Notes: generated by a model from the letters alone, not told the origin. 64,000 nt of DNA from Agelas oroides (GCA_949130485.1 OX422183.1:23357702-23421701); one strand, 5' to 3'; counted from the first letter of the stretch, positions 20,806 to 33,296 are shown. Translations and numbers: made by a program.

Positions 20806-23800
20806 CGGAGAACGTGACAGTGCTTGTGACATTCCCATATCACAGTGTTAAATACTTAGCATCCAAATGGCATGTGCAGTTCTCCAAGAGGGTTTCTGAA
20901 GTACGTGGTGCAGGTCTGTTTGGAGAACGTGACCGAGCTTGTGACATTCCCATGTCACAGTGTTATGAATACTTAGCATCCAAAAGTACTTGCTGCAGGT
21001 CTCCAAGAGGGTTTCTGCAGTGCGTGGTGCAGGTCTGTTCGGAGAACTTGACAGTGCTTGTGACTTTCACATATACCAGTGGGAGATACTTAGCATCCAA
21101 ATGACATGTGCAGGTCTCCAAGAGGGTTTCTGCAGTACGTGGTGCAGGTCTGTTCGGAGAACGTGACAGTGCTCAGTGTGACTTTCACATATGACAATGC
21201 GACATACTTAGCAATCAAATGACATGTGCAGTTGTCCAAGAGGGTTTCTGCATGCTGGCTAGCTGGCCACCATACATGTCCAGCTTAGCAACAGGAAGCT
21301 AGACTGGAATCCAGATTAATAGTGTAGTAAAGCCAAAGTGACAGTGCTTGTGACATTCACGCATGTGACTGTGACATACTTAGGATTCAAATGACATGTG
21401 CAGGTCTCCAAGAGGGTTTCTGCAGTATGTGGTGCAGGTCTGTTCGGAGAACATGATAGTGCTTGTGACGTTCACATATGTCACTGGGACATACTTAGCA
21501 TCCAAATGATGTGTGCAGGTTTCCAAGAGGGTTTCTGCAATGTGTCGTGCAGGTCTGTTCTGAGAACTTGACAGTGCTTGTGACGCTCACATATATCACT
21601 GTGGCATACTTAGCATCCAAATGACATGTGCAGGTCTCCAAGAGGGTTTCTGCAGTGTGTGGTGCAGGTCTGTTTGGAGAACTTGACAGTGCTTGTGACG
21701 CTCACATATAGGACTGTGACATATTTAGCATCCAAATGACATGTGCAGGTCTCCAAGAGGGTTTCTGCTATACGTGGTGCAGGTCTGTTCGGAGAACGTG
21801 ACAGTGCTTGTGACGCTCACGTATGTCACTGGGACATACTTAGTATCCAAATGACATGTGCAGGTCTCCAAGAAGGTTTCTGCAGTACGTACTGCAGGTC
21901 TGTCCAGAGAACGTAACAGTGCTTGTGATGTTCAGATATGTCACTGGGACATACTTAGCATCCAAATGACGTGTGCAGGTCTCCAAGAGGGATTCTGCAG
22001 TGTGTGGTGCAGGTCTGTTCGGAGAACTTGACAGTGGTTGTGACGCTCACATATACCAATGTGACATACGTAGCATCCAAATGACGTGTGCAGGTCTCCA
22101 AGAGGGTTTCTGCAGCACATGCTGCAGGTCTGTTTGGAGAACGTAACGGTGCTTGTGATGTTTACATATGTCAGTGTGACATACTTAGCATCCAAATGAC
22201 ATGTGCTGGTCTCCAAGAGGGTTTCTGCAGTACATACTGGAGGTCTGTCCAGAGAGCGTGACAGTGCTTGTGATGTTCACGTATGTCACTGGGACATACT
22301 TAGCATCCAAATGACATGTGCAGGTCTCCAAGAAGGTTTCTGCAGTACGTACTGCAGGTCTGTCCAGAGAACGTGACAGTGCTTGTGATGTTCACATACG
22401 CCACTGGGACATACTTAGCATCCAAATGACGTGTGCAGGTCTCCAAGAGGGATTCTGCAGTGTGTGGTGCAGGTCTGTTCGGAGAACTTGACAGTGGTTG
22501 TGACACTCACATATACCAATGTGACATACTTAGCATCCAAATGACATGTGCAGGTCTCCAAGAGGGTTTCTGCAGCACATGCTGCAGGTCTGTTTGGAGA
22601 ACGTAACTGTGCTTGTGATGTTTACATATGTCAGTGTGACATACTTAGCATCCAAATGACATGTGCAGGTCTCCAAGAGGGTTTCTGCAGTGCATGGTGC
22701 AGGTCTGTTGGAGAACTTGACAGTGCTTGTGACACTCACATACCTCAGTGTGACATACTTAGCATCCAAATGACATGTGCAGGTCTCCAAGAGGGTTTCT
22801 GCAGTACATACTGGAGGTCTGTCCAGAGAGCGTGACAGTGCTTGTGACGTTCACGTATGTCACTGGGACATACTTAGCATCCAAATGACATGTGCAGGTC
22901 TCCAAGAGGGTTTCTGCAGTGCATGGTGCAGGTCTGTTCGGAGAATGTAACGGTGCTTGTGATGTTTACATATGTCAGTGTGACATACTTAGCATCCAAA
23001 TGACATGTGCAGGTCTCCAAGAGGGTTTCTGCAGTGCATGGTGCAGGTCTGTTCGGAGATTTGACAGTGCTTGTGACGCTCACATATATCACTGTGGCAT
23101 ACTTAGCATCCAAATGACATGTGCAGGTCTCCAAGAGGGTTTCTGCAGTGTGTGGTGCAAGTCTGTTCGGAGAACTTGACAGTGCTTGTGACGCTCACAT
23201 ATAGGACTGTGACATATTTAGCATCCAAATGACATGTGCAGGTCTCCATGAGGGTTTCTGCTATACGTGGTGCAGGTCTGTTCGGAGAACGTGACAGTGC
23301 TTGTGACGCTCACGTATGTCACTGGGACATACTTAGTATCCAAATGACATGTGCAGGTCTCCAAGAAGGTTTCTGCAGTACGTACTGCAGGTCTGTCCAG
23401 AGAACGTGACAGTGCTTGTGACGTTTACATATGTCGCTGGGACATACTTAGCATCCAAATGACGTGTGCAGGTCTCCAAGAGGGTTTCTGCAGTACATGG
23501 TGCAGGTCTGTTTGGAGAATGTGACGGTGCTTGTGATGTTCAAATATGTCAGTGTGACATACTTAGCATCCAAATGATGTGTGCAGGTCTCCAAGAGGGT
23601 TTCTGCAGTATGTACTGCAGGTCTGTCCAGAGAACGTGACAATGCTTGTGACGTTCACATATGTCACTGGGACATACTTAGCATCCAAATGACGTGTGCA
23701 GGTCTCCAAGAGGGTTTCTGCAGTGTGTGGTGCAGGCCTGTTCGGAGAACTTGACAGTGCTTGTGACGCTCACATATATCACTGTGACATATTTAGCATC

Positions 23801-25440
23801 CAAATGACGTGTGCAGGTCTGCAAGAGTGTTTCTGCTATGCGTGTTGCAGGTCTGTTCGGAGAACGTGACAGTGCTAGTGACTTTCACATAGGTCAGTGT
23901 GACATACTTAGCATCCAAATGATGTGTGCAGATCTCCAAGAGGGTTTCTGCAGTACGTACTGCAGGTCTGTCCAGAGAACGTGACAGTGCTTGTGACGTT
24001 TACATATGTCGCTGGGACATACTTAGCATCCAAATGACGTGTGCAGGTCTCCAAGAGGGTTTCTGCAGTACATGGTGCAGGTCTGTTTGGAGAACGTGAC
24101 AGTGCTTCTGACGCTCATATATGTCAGTGTGGTGTACTTAGCATCCAAATGACGTGTGCAGGTCTCCAAGAGGGTTTCTGCAGTACGTGCTGCAGGTCTG
24201 TTTGGAGAATGTGACGGTGCTTGTGATGTTCAAATATGTCAGTGTGACATACTTAGCATCCAAATGATGTGTGCAGGTCTCCAAGAGGGTTTCTGCAGTA
24301 TGTACTGCAGGTCTGTCCAGAGAACGTGACAATGCTTGTGACGTTCACATATGTCACTGGGACATACTTAGCATCCAAATGACGTGTGCAGGTCTCCAAG
24401 AGGGTTTCTGCAGTGTGTGGTGCAGGCCTGTTCGGAGAACTTGACAGTGCTTGTGACGCTCACATATATCACTGTGACATATTTAGCATCCAAATGACGT
24501 GTGCAGGTCTGCAAGAGTGTTTCTGCTATGCGTGTTGCAGGTCTGTTCGGAGAACGTGACAGTGCTAGTGACTTTCACATAGGTCAGTGTGACATACTTA
24601 GCATCCAAATGATGTGTGCAGATCTCCAAGAGGGTTTCTGCAGTATGTACTGCAGGTCTGTCCGGAGAACGTGACAGTGCTTTTGACGTTCACATATGTC
24701 ACTCGGACATACTTATCATCCAAATGACGTGTGCAGGTCTCCAAGAGGGTTTCTGCAGTGTGTGGTGCAGGTCTGTTCGGAGAACTTGACAGTGCTTGTG
24801 ACGCTCACATATACCACTGTGACATACTTAGCATCCAAATGACGTGTGCAGGTCTCCAAGAGGGGTTCTGCAGTGTGTGGTGCAGGTCTGTTCGGAGAAC
24901 TTGACAGTGGTTGTGACGCTCACATATACCAATGTGACATACTTATCATCCAAATGACGTGTGCAGGTCTCCAAGAGGGTTTCTGCAGCACGTGCTGCAG
25001 GTCTGTTTGGAGAACGTGACAGTGCTTGTGACGCTCACATATATCACTGTGGTATACTTAGCATCCAAATGACATGTGCAGGTCTCCAAGAGGGTTTCTG
25101 CAGCACATGCTGCAGGTCTGTTCAGAGAACGTGACATTCCTTGTGACTTTCACATATGTCAATGCGACATACTTAGCATCCAAATGACGTGTGCAAGTCT
25201 CCAAGAGGGTTCACGTGGTGTAGGTTTGTTTGGAGAATGTGACAGTGCTTGTGTCGTTCACATATGTCACTGCGACATACTTAGCATCCAAATGACATGT
25301 GCAGGTCTCCAAGAGGGTTTCTGCAGTGCGTGTTGCAGGTCTGTTATGAGAACTTGACAGTGCTTGTGACGCTCACATATCTCAGTGTGTCATACTTAGC
25401 ATCCAAATGACATGTACAGGTCTCCAAGAGGGTTTCAGCA
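20806..25440 (+). repeat. 115-bp satellite array
   Basis: About 40 tandem copies of a 115-bp unit containing AGGTCTCCAAGAGGGTTTCT and ATACTTAGCATCCAAATGAC. Anchor motifs recur 115 bp apart (for example 22551 and 22666). Higher-order identity is visible: the block at 23511 recurs at 24201, exactly six units on, and the block at 21708 recurs at 23201, about thirteen units on. One interruption with unrelated sequence lies at 21252-21335. 115 is not a multiple of three, so the array is not coding. Confidence 0.95.
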
Positions 25441-25512
25441 GGTTCTCTGAACAGACCTGCACCACGTACTGCAGAAACCTTCTTGGAGAACTGCACGTCA
25501 TTTGGATGCTAA
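25439..25512 (-). repeat. terminal inverted satellite unit
   Basis: The array ends with one unit in reverse orientation (minus strand: GCATCCAAATGACGTGCAGT, then TCTCCAAGAAGG). Its GCAGTTCTCCAAG variant also occurs in the first unit at about 20877, so the array has matched inverted ends. Confidence 0.75.
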
Positions 25513-25599
25513 AGTGCTTGTGATGTTCACATATATATTGTCACAGTACTACTAACCTAATCGTTCTTGTACTCAAAACATGCAGTTTCATTTGTCTCT

Positions 25600-26390
25600 T
25601 GAGAACCACTGGTACATTGAGAATCACTGAGAACCATTGAGAACCACTGTAAACCACTGGTAACCATTTAGAATCACTGGTAATGATTGAGAACGACTGG
25701 GAACCACTGGGAACCATTGTGAACCACTGAGAACCATTGGGAACCATTGAGAACCACCAGGAACCATTGAGAACCATTCAGAACCACTGGTAACCACTGG
25801 GAACCATTGATAACAACTGGAAACCACTGGGAATCACTGAGTGCCGCTGGTAATCATTGAGAACCACTTGGAACCACTGGGAACCATTGTGAATCATTAA
25901 GAACCATTGAGAACCATTGGAAACAACTGGGAACAATTTGCAAACAATTGAGAACCACTGGAAACCATTGAGAACCATTGAGAACCACTGGGAACCACTG
26001 GGAACCATTGAGAATCACTGGTAGTGAGTGAGAATCACTGGGAACCACTGGGAACCATTGTGAACCTCTGAGAACCATTGGGAACCATTGAGAACCATTG
26101 GGAACCACTGGGGAGCATTGAGAACCACTGGTAACCACTGGGAACTATCACTGAGAACCACTAAGAACCACTGGGAACCACTGGGAACCACTGGGAACCA
26201 TTGAGAACCACTGGGAACCACTGGGAACCATTGAGAATCACTGGTAGTGAGTGAGAACCACTGGGAACCACTGGGAACTATTATTGAGAACCACTAAGAA
26301 CCACTGGGAACCACTGTGAATCACTGGGAACCATTGAGGACCACTGATAAAACACTAGGAACCATTGAAAATCATTGGGAACCATCTCAA
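25600..26390 (+). repeat. GAACCAYTGR minisatellite, forward block
   Basis: Tandem 10-bp units GAACCATTGA, GAACCACTGG and GAACCACTGA with point variants. The block ends at a strand switch near 26390-26400. Confidence 0.95.
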
Positions 26391-26695
26391 TATTTCCCAG
26401 TGGTTCTCAATGATAGTTCCCAGTGGTTACCAGTGGTTCGCAATGCTCCCCAGTAGTTCCCAATGGTTCTCAATGGTTCCCAATGGTTTTCAGAGGTTCA
26501 CAATGGTTCCCAGTGGTTCCCATGCGGTGGTTCTCACTCACTACCAGTGATTCTCAATGGTTCCCAGTGGTTCCCACTGGTTCTTAATGGTTCCCAGTGG
26601 TTCTCCATACTTTCCAGTGGTTCTCAATGGTCCCCAGTGGTTCCCAGTGGTTCTCAATGGTTCTCAATGGTTCCCAGTGGTTCGCAGTGGTCCTC
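26391..26695 (-). repeat. GAACCAYTGR minisatellite, inverted block
   Basis: Same 10-bp motif read on the other strand (CCAGTGGTTCTCAATGGTTC). It abuts the forward block, so the pair can form a very long hairpin. Confidence 0.95.
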
Positions 26696-26770
26696 AAACC
26701 ACTGGTAACCGTTGAGAGCCACTTGGAACCACTGGGAACCACTGGTAACGGCTGGGAACAACTGAGAACC
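26696..26770 (+). repeat. GAACCAYTGR minisatellite, second forward block
   Basis: Orientation switches back within CCTCAAACCACTGG. About seven units precede an inserted transposon fragment. Confidence 0.85.
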
Positions 26771-26925
26771 ACAGCTTGTCTACGGGAGGGGTTCATTCAC
26801 GAGTGGAAGCAAGCATTACTAGCCCCACCTCTCCCCCTTATGTCACTAAACAACTCATGGTTCTGTTCCACACACAACTCCTCTGGAGCTTTCTTGTCTA
26901 CTGCAGCATGATACCAACGATATAA
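26771..26925 (+). mobile_element. fragment of the TTAA-element inside minisatellite
   Basis: Starts ACAGCTTGTCTACGGGAGGG and continues to a GATATAAG end, matching the internal part of the 18.5-kb element family. No element termini are present, which suggests a recombination or template-switch origin. Confidence 0.8.
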
Positions 26926-26929
26926 GTGG

Positions 26930-27203
26930 AAAGAAAATGGTGACTGGGGTGCAGGTGGTAACTGCATCCCAGTGGTTACCAGTGGTTCTCAGTTGTTCCC
27001 AGCCGTTACCAGTGGTTCCCAGTGGTTCCAAGTGGCTCTCAATGGTTACCAGTGGTTTGAGAACCGCTGCGAACCACTGGGAACCATTGGGAACCATTGA
27101 GAACCACTGGGAACCACTGGGGACCATTGAGAACCACTGGAAAGTATTGAGAACCACTGGGATGCAGTTACCACCTGCACCCCAGTCACCATTTTCTTTC
27201 CAC
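26930..27203. repeat. inverted repeat with minisatellite core
   Basis: GTGGAAAGAAAATGGTGACT at the left is matched by AGTCACCATTTTCTTTCCAC at the right. Between them the 10-bp motif runs first in inverted, then in forward orientation, so the whole segment is a near-palindrome. Confidence 0.9.
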
Positions 27204-27828
27204 TTCGGGTGTGGATAGGCTTAAAAAAAAGTCTCAAAAGAACCCAGAACACACCTTGGAGTGCATAGAAGCTCTGGAAATATGCCCTTAGATCCCCCTG
27301 GGGTAGGTGGGCATTAGCCCCAGTATTAGGGGCCCCAGTCTTTGCTTTTGCCCTGGGCTCCCCAAATCTACTATACTTACTATACAAGCTGTTCACATTT
27401 GAATTCACAGCATGGTTCAAAATTGCACCACACAGAACATTTTTCTGGAGAACATACTGTTTCCAGACCTCCCTAGAACCACTCCTGTTACAGTTATGCT
27501 GAGTTCATAAAAACTATTTAGCTACAGGTTTGAGAACATGACTGTGCAGGGCCGTAGCCATCAAATTTGGAGTGGTCAGGTTAGTAGTGCGTACGTAAGC
27601 ACGCAACAACTAGGGGGGTCTGGGGGCATGCCCCCCCCCAGAACATTTTTGGAATTTAGAGGCTATGAGGTTGCTTCTGAGACCATTTTTGGGCTGATAC
27701 AATGCTTCTCGGAGGCGAGACGACAGAGTTTTACATGCATGAACATCTACCCTTTCTGCCCGTTTCGGCTTTCCGATCGTTCGCTAATCTCACAAGCGAA
27801 CGATCGGAATTGCATGCATCGGAATTGC
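27204..27828. mobile_element. transposon debris, hAT-like end at 27546
   Basis: GCAGGGCCGTAGCCATCAAA at 27545 looks like a hAT-type terminus, followed by GGGGGGTCTGGGGGCATG, a motif also found inside the 29.8-30.5 kb element. Boundaries are not resolved. 27204-27540 has no recognised content. Confidence 0.4.
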
Positions 27829-28823
27829 ATTTCAAGGTCAACAAACCTGGAAAATCCAAGCTGACAGAATTCTTTGTCTTTGTAAACTTTTAGCGCACAG
27901 TCCGTTTTGGGAGTCTTCATCCGTTCACTGTCCGTAAAATTGGGGATTTTCCCCATTTCCTGTCGGCATTGACATCCAATAATCATTAAGTTAGTTAAGA
28001 TGTGGCCTGGCGGAATCCCTCATGTGGTGGTCGGAACTTTGAAGATAAGCTTAGATCAACTTAAAAAAAAAAACAAAAAAAAAACAGGAGTTTTAGTAGA
28101 GTGCTGTAGTGTCAGTAGCTGTGAGTAGTGCGTAATGCCTGCTTGTGAAAACTAGCTTGTGTCTAGAAGCAGCAGAAAGGCTACAGTGGCCAACACTGAA
28201 CTCACTGGGTAGGCCCAGGTCTTGTGATCGTATGCCAAGCCTAGTAGGTGACCGTGGCCTGGTGCTCTGAGTGCTGGACTGGGCTTTAACTAGAATGCGC
28301 AATACATCGTTGGTACCATGCTGCCGTAGAGAAGAAAGCTCCAGAGGAGTTGTGTGTGGAACAGAACCTTGAGTTGTTTAGCGACGTAAGGGGGAGAGGT
28401 GGGGCTAATAATGCTTGCTTCCACTCGTGAATGAGCCCCTCCCGTAGACAAGCTGTGAATTTTTTGATGAAGTCAAAGTTGTCCATCCATTTTGGTGAAG
28501 TCAAAGTTGTCCATTCCAAGAGTAGTGACAAACGTGAGTCTAGCCAGACTTTGAGAGTAGCTCTGAGCAAAAGCTGGCACAGATTGATTTGAGATACATT
28601 GGTGGATAGGACGCTACCTAGAGTGAGTGTGTAGATGCGTCCATCGAGTGGCAATTTTGGGTTCATGAATATATTAATGAGCCGCTGAAACCCTTTTTAA
28701 AATTAGGCGAAGCAAGATTGCCCTAAAGCAAACCCTAACCCTGAAACTAAGAGTAACCCTGGTCCTGACTGTAACCCAAGTTTATGTTTTCGTTAACCTC
28801 CGCCAAAAGACTTCCCCGCCACC
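27829..28823 (-). mobile_element. TTAA-type element, copy 3
   Basis: Reverse-orientation copy of the 18.5-kb family, truncated at its left end (begins at TTCAAGGTCAACAAACC) and ending CCCCGCCACC. Includes an A-rich run at 28065-28085. Confidence 0.85.
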
Positions 28824-29591
28824 TTGCTGTGCCAGCTTTTGTTCAGAGCTACTCTCAAAGTCAGGCTAGACTCATGCTTGTCACTACTCTTGGAATGGAC
28901 AACTTTGACTGCACCAAAATGAATGCACATTTCAAAAAATTCACAGCTTGTCTACGGGAGGGGTTCATTCACAAGTGGAAGCAAGCATTACTAGCCCCAC
29001 CTCTCCCCCTTATGTCGCTAAACAACTCATGGTTCTGTTCCACACACAACTCCTCTGGAGCTTTCTTGTCTACTGCAGCATGATACCAATGATATATTGC
29101 GCATTCTAGTTAAAGCCCAGCCCAGCACTCGGCGCACCAGGCCACGGTGACCTACTAGGCTTGGCATACGATCGCAAGACCTGGGCCTACCCAGTGAGTT
29201 CAGTGTTGGCCACTGTAGCCTTTCTGCTGTTTCTAGACACAAGCTAGCTTTCACAAGCAGGCATTACGCACTACTCACAGCTACTGACACTACAACACTC
29301 TACTAAAACTCATGTTTTTTTTTGTTTTTTTAAAGTCGATCTAAGCTTAACTTCAAAGTTCCGACCACCACATGAGGGGTTCCGCCAGGCCACATCTTAA
29401 CTAACTTAATTATAAACTGATTATTGGATGTCAATGCCGACAGAAGATGGGGAAAATCCCCAATTTTACGGACAGTGAACAGATGAAGACTCCCATAACG
29501 GACTGTGCGCTAAAAGTTTAGAAAGACAAAGAATTCTATCAGCTTGGATTCCAGGTTTGTTGACCTTGAAAATGTAGGGTTCCCTGCCACC
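28824..29591 (+). mobile_element. TTAA-type element, copy 4
   Basis: Forward copy lacking the first roughly 230 bp, joined directly to copy 3 so that the pair is tail to tail in the opposite arrangement to copies 1 and 2. Ends CCCTGCCACC before TTGA. Confidence 0.85.
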
Positions 29592-29768
29592 TTGACACAT
29601 CCAGAAAGAAATGATTTTCTTGTGCATATTAGGCTTTGACAACTGGAGGGAAAGTAGCTAACCCTTATTATGGAGATACAATTAATTAACTACACAAGCA
29701 CTGACACTCAAGTACAGACACATGTAAGCCATGAAGGTATCATATCACATGCAGGGTATAGCTACACA

Positions 29769-30464
29769 CAGGGGCGGCGGAGCAGGGGGGGGCATTCCCA
29801 AAGTACAGATTGGGGGGTGCCTTGCCACCCCAATCCGAAGATAGCTACTGCTACTTGATGTGTAATAATATACAACAGTTACTATCAAAATGCCAGTGTC
29901 AACGATGCGTCGTTTACTTACCGTACGGTATCCAGCACAAACCATCGTCGTAGTTCGTCTCGCGTAGCCGCGACACTAGGTCGTAGTAGGTTTTCCTGTG
30001 GGTGTGACTGGATAAGATTATTTACTTTTAATTAGACAAACACGTGCACTGCCACTGCACTGCCCCCCCCCCCCCCCCCCCCCCCTCAAGCTGTTAGGCG
30101 TGGTGATCACTGAACTAGTTTCAGAGTGTAGTACAAAGTAGAAACTGTTCTTGTCCAGGTCGTCAATTCGTCTATAAGATGCCCACCTCATCAGGCCCGC
30201 CACGTACGGTCGACTATAGTGACTGAAACGCCTCGTGACGACTGAGGTGTATCGTGGCGAACGGAGGTATTACTCTCGCCATGTACTCTAGTCGGACTAG
30301 TGGCATTTGGGTACAAATATGGCCTCAGAAGCGATCTCAGAGCACCTAATTTTTAAAAAAATTTATGGGGGGGGGCATGCCCCCAGACCCCCCTAGCATG
30401 TGCGTGCTTACGCACGCACCATCCTCGCGGCCCCCCCAATCTCAAGTACCTTCCGCCGCCCCTG
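29769..30464. mobile_element. hAT-like non-autonomous element
   Basis: Ends CAGGGGCGGCGGA and CCGCCGCCCCTG are inverted. Internal features are a poly-C run at 30063-30085 and the palindromic GGGGGGGCATGCCCCCAGAC region near 30366. CAGGGGC ends are common in hAT elements. A target duplication was not visible. Confidence 0.6.
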
Positions 30465-30796
30465 ACACAACAAGTTTCTCTGTTTCTGAATTTCGCCAGA
30501 CTGATTGTTCTCTCATGTTATTAATGAAATTTGTTACCAGTTTAGCAAACATTTTATCGTTAGCTATCATGCTGTGTACGCATAAGAGTATTGAAAGCAG
30601 CACACAATAAAACACGGAGTAAGGACGGTACCTGTATAGGAGAGATCCTATCTAGCTACTATGAAACAAAGTTTATTTATATTGCTTACTTACTGAGCTA
30701 TCAGAAATAGCTAGAAGAAGATGAAGAGGCATTTCTTCTCTCACCTATCACAAGTTATGTGATTGATGCTGAGTTTGATACATAGGAGTAGTGAGC
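30465..30796. other. no gene recognised
   Basis: Short AT-rich interval between two transposons. Confidence 0.4.
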
Positions 30797-31418
30797 TAGC
30801 CTCGTTCCCAGGCCCCGCCCAGCTTTCCGTCGCTTGCAGTACGGAAAAGCGGTAGAGGGCCTGGAATAATTCATCACGTGAGTGACGTAGGGTAGAGAGA
30901 AGGGTAGAGAGGACTTAATTGAGCGTAGGCGGATCGTCAACGTGCCCACGCACGTAGTTGATCGATAATCGACAGTACACGTAGCTGTTTTTTAGTAGGA
31001 GCCCGTTCTGGCAGTTTTTTCGAACAATAAGCGCAGAGAAAACTTGAGCAAAGCCTAGGAAAGGGCCGCCTTGGCGTTTAATAGCGCCTTGAAAGCCATT
31101 CTCCGGGGTGTACAGCGGTCAGTTTGCCAGGTAAGCGAGTAGGTTAGCGTGATTTTCGAATGTACGGGTCTGTGTAAGCTCACCATAGCTTCCGTATTGC
31201 CAGGTAATGTAGCATAGTGCCGTCTAGTCCCATTCTGTCGGCCATAAAGCTATCGCAACTGTATTCTGTCCGTACAGCGTGGGCGAGTTCATTCGTTCGC
31301 CCACATGTAATTAAGTTCTCTCTACCTATGACGTTTCTCACGTGATAAATTTTACCAGGCTCTCCCCTTTCCTTTCGATTTTTCGTTCGCGCGCGGGGAG
31401 AGCCTGGGAACGAGGCTA
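30797..31418. mobile_element. 622-bp TAGCCTCG-family element
   Basis: Begins TAGCCTCGTTCCCAGGCCCC and ends CCTGGGAACGAGGCTA, flanked by the 9-bp duplication GTAGTGAGC (30788-30796, 31419-31427). Nine- to ten-base duplications are the hallmark of Mutator-like elements. The interior is GC-richer than its surroundings and has no transposase. Confidence 0.85.
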
Positions 31419-31427
31419 GTAGTGAGC

Positions 31428-31830
31428 TAGAACTCTAAAAGTCATTGGCATTTGAACAGCTGCAGGGTTTTATGTGCATAGAGTCCAGTTCATGTGTCTC
31501 ACAAGCCAGTCAGCCAAATTATTCGGGGTTTTGTTATTTATGCCTTGCCAAACTCTTCATCTTGAAAACCACCTTGTGCTCTAGACTGTCCTATTCGTAT
31601 GTGTCAAGGACTCATCCAGCCAACGAAGGCTACAAGCCCTTGACTGTACTTATTTCATGATGGTAACCCCCTCCCCCATTAAAAAGTCATGTAAAAAAAT
31701 TACATGTCTTCGCTTGCTGTTACAAAACATGACATTCGAAACTTTGCTAACTGGACGTCGAGGCGCATGCAAGACGAGGGTGGGGGGGGGGGTGGGGGGG
31801 GGGGGGTGGAGCCTTGCAATTTGTTCCGGG
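31428..31830. other. no gene recognised; G-rich run at 31782-31806
   Basis: A run of G with single T interruptions lies at 31782-31806, just upstream of the DR1 site of receptor copy C. Confidence 0.5.
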
Positions 31831-31835
31831 AATCA

Positions 31836-31848
31836 AGGTCAAAGGTCA
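31836..31848 (+). promoter_or_regulatory. DR1 nuclear-receptor element upstream of receptor C
   Basis: Perfect AGGTCAAAGGTCA ending 33 bp before the start codon at 31882. DR1 sites are bound by RXR/HNF4-type receptors in animals; binding here is inferred. Confidence 0.6.
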
Positions 31849-31881
31849 ACCTACGCCGACAACGTTAACGCTAGTTGTATA

Positions 31882-32236
31882 ATGACTCAGCAGAGGATCA
31901 GCTGCCTTGCAGCACTGTTGGCATCGCTCTGCACTACGTTTATGCCAGGAGGAACTAATGGCTGTACAGGTGAACGATATCGTGCACACTTTGTGTAAAC
32001 TACTGGATTGTTCAGTGCTGTCCTGTATAATTTTGTATGTTGATGGTAGCTAATAGCCTAATCCGGAACGACGAGTGCTATATTGATATCCTAAAATTTC
32101 ATAGTTGTATGCTTGTATTATCTATTAACTGACTACTTTTATTAGATCAGGTCAGTTTGACTAGCAGTATCTCTGGAAGAAATGCTTGTCCCTCGGAGGA
32201 AGTCACCTTCACATGTACTGCTCAAGGAACTGCTAT
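31882..32236 (+). pseudogene. receptor C: signal exon plus truncated Ig exon
   Basis: Exon 1 (31882-31969) encodes MTQQRISCLAALLASLCTTF then MPGGTNGCT with donor CAG|GTGAAC. Exon 2 begins at 32147 after TTAG in matching phase, reading DQVSLTSSISGRNACPSEEV and TFTCTAQ, then loses homology at about 32236 where D and G continue with FWGNEAFGEK. No later receptor exon follows on this strand, so the copy is cut in the middle of the Ig domain. Confidence 0.85.
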
Positions 32237-33028
32237 CAATCATCAAAGTAGCTCTCATTTGATACCATTATTATGCATATAATTTTGTTTTTTTTTGTTT
32301 TTGACTTCAATGCATATACTGTGTGTAGGTTGTTGAAAATCCAAAAACAATAGTAGCTACCACGATATCCAAACGCACCCAGAGAATTGGATATGTAAGG
32401 CTTTTGAGGAAACTTTTGAAGTTTACAATGAGGACTGAAGTGAGAGACCCAACTGCATAATATATGTACAGCTGTATACATTATGAGCAGTCAGGTGATA
32501 AACGGATTTTGAAGTGAACTGATTGTAGATGTTAAACCCAACCAAACTCTGGACCAGTCCTTTTAGCAATATCATTTGGAAGGTACTTTAAGATTTGGAA
32601 GGTATTTTTTAAGATTTATCTTACCATAAAAGAAATTTATTTAATCTCCACAAGGGGATACAATTACAAGCAGCTATAACGCAACGAAGATGCACACTTC
32701 CGAGATTAGTGCAGTCATAGAACATGCAGTGAAAGCTGCATAATTATAAGAAACTTATAATAAACAGAATTCTTATTGATGTTGGAGTAACTGGAACCCT
32801 TCTGTGGTTAATTGAAAAGAGGTGGAAAATTTCCTTTTAGTCAGTGCAACTTAGTACTAACAACTTTTTGACTATCACAGATCATCAAGGTGTACAGTGT
32901 CTTACCAGTCAGCATTGTCTTTGTCCTGTTCTATATCAAGAACTAGCTCTAGGAACAAGACCAATCAGTTTTAGTGAGCACTTCCTCAAAGTCTTCATAA
33001 AACAGTGAAATTACTCTTACCCTCCATC
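32237..33028. other. no gene recognised
   Basis: AT-rich sequence after the receptor C breakpoint, with a short T-rich run near 32285. Confidence 0.4.
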
Positions 33029-33080
33029 CCCCCTCCCCCTCCCCCTCCCCCCCCTCCCCCTCCCCCTTCCCCCCTCCCCT
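33029..33080 (+). repeat. CCCCCT polypyrimidine tract
   Basis: Nearly pure C/T run of CCCCCT units; the minus strand carries many GGGGG blocks and could form G-quadruplex or triplex structure. It lies about 220 bp past the stop codon of gene D. Confidence 0.9.
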
Positions 33081-33296
33081 AACAGACATACACTATCTTA
33101 CGTACATAGTGTATGTCTGTATAGTGTTATTAATGACATCAGAGAAGGTTTCTAAAAAGAAAAGGTTTCTAAAAACAAAAGGTTGCTATACAATACAGTT
33201 ATAAATTTCACACTCTTGTACAGCATGAAGTGCCTAAGATGCTATTATTGAATTTCAGAAGTAAATGAGAACATGACTCTGAGCTTGTCTTTGAAT

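Noticed and set aside
20802-25357. Many open frames with repeated AGLQEGFCS-type peptides
   Set aside because: They are translations of the 115-bp satellite; the unit is not a multiple of three and frames change every unit.
20806-25440. CRISPR-like direct repeats
   Set aside because: Head-to-tail units without unique spacers in a eukaryotic intron-bearing context.
25541-27420. Long frames rich in WFPVVPSGSQ or ENHWEPLGT
   Set aside because: Products of the 10-bp minisatellite read on both strands; no start or splice context.
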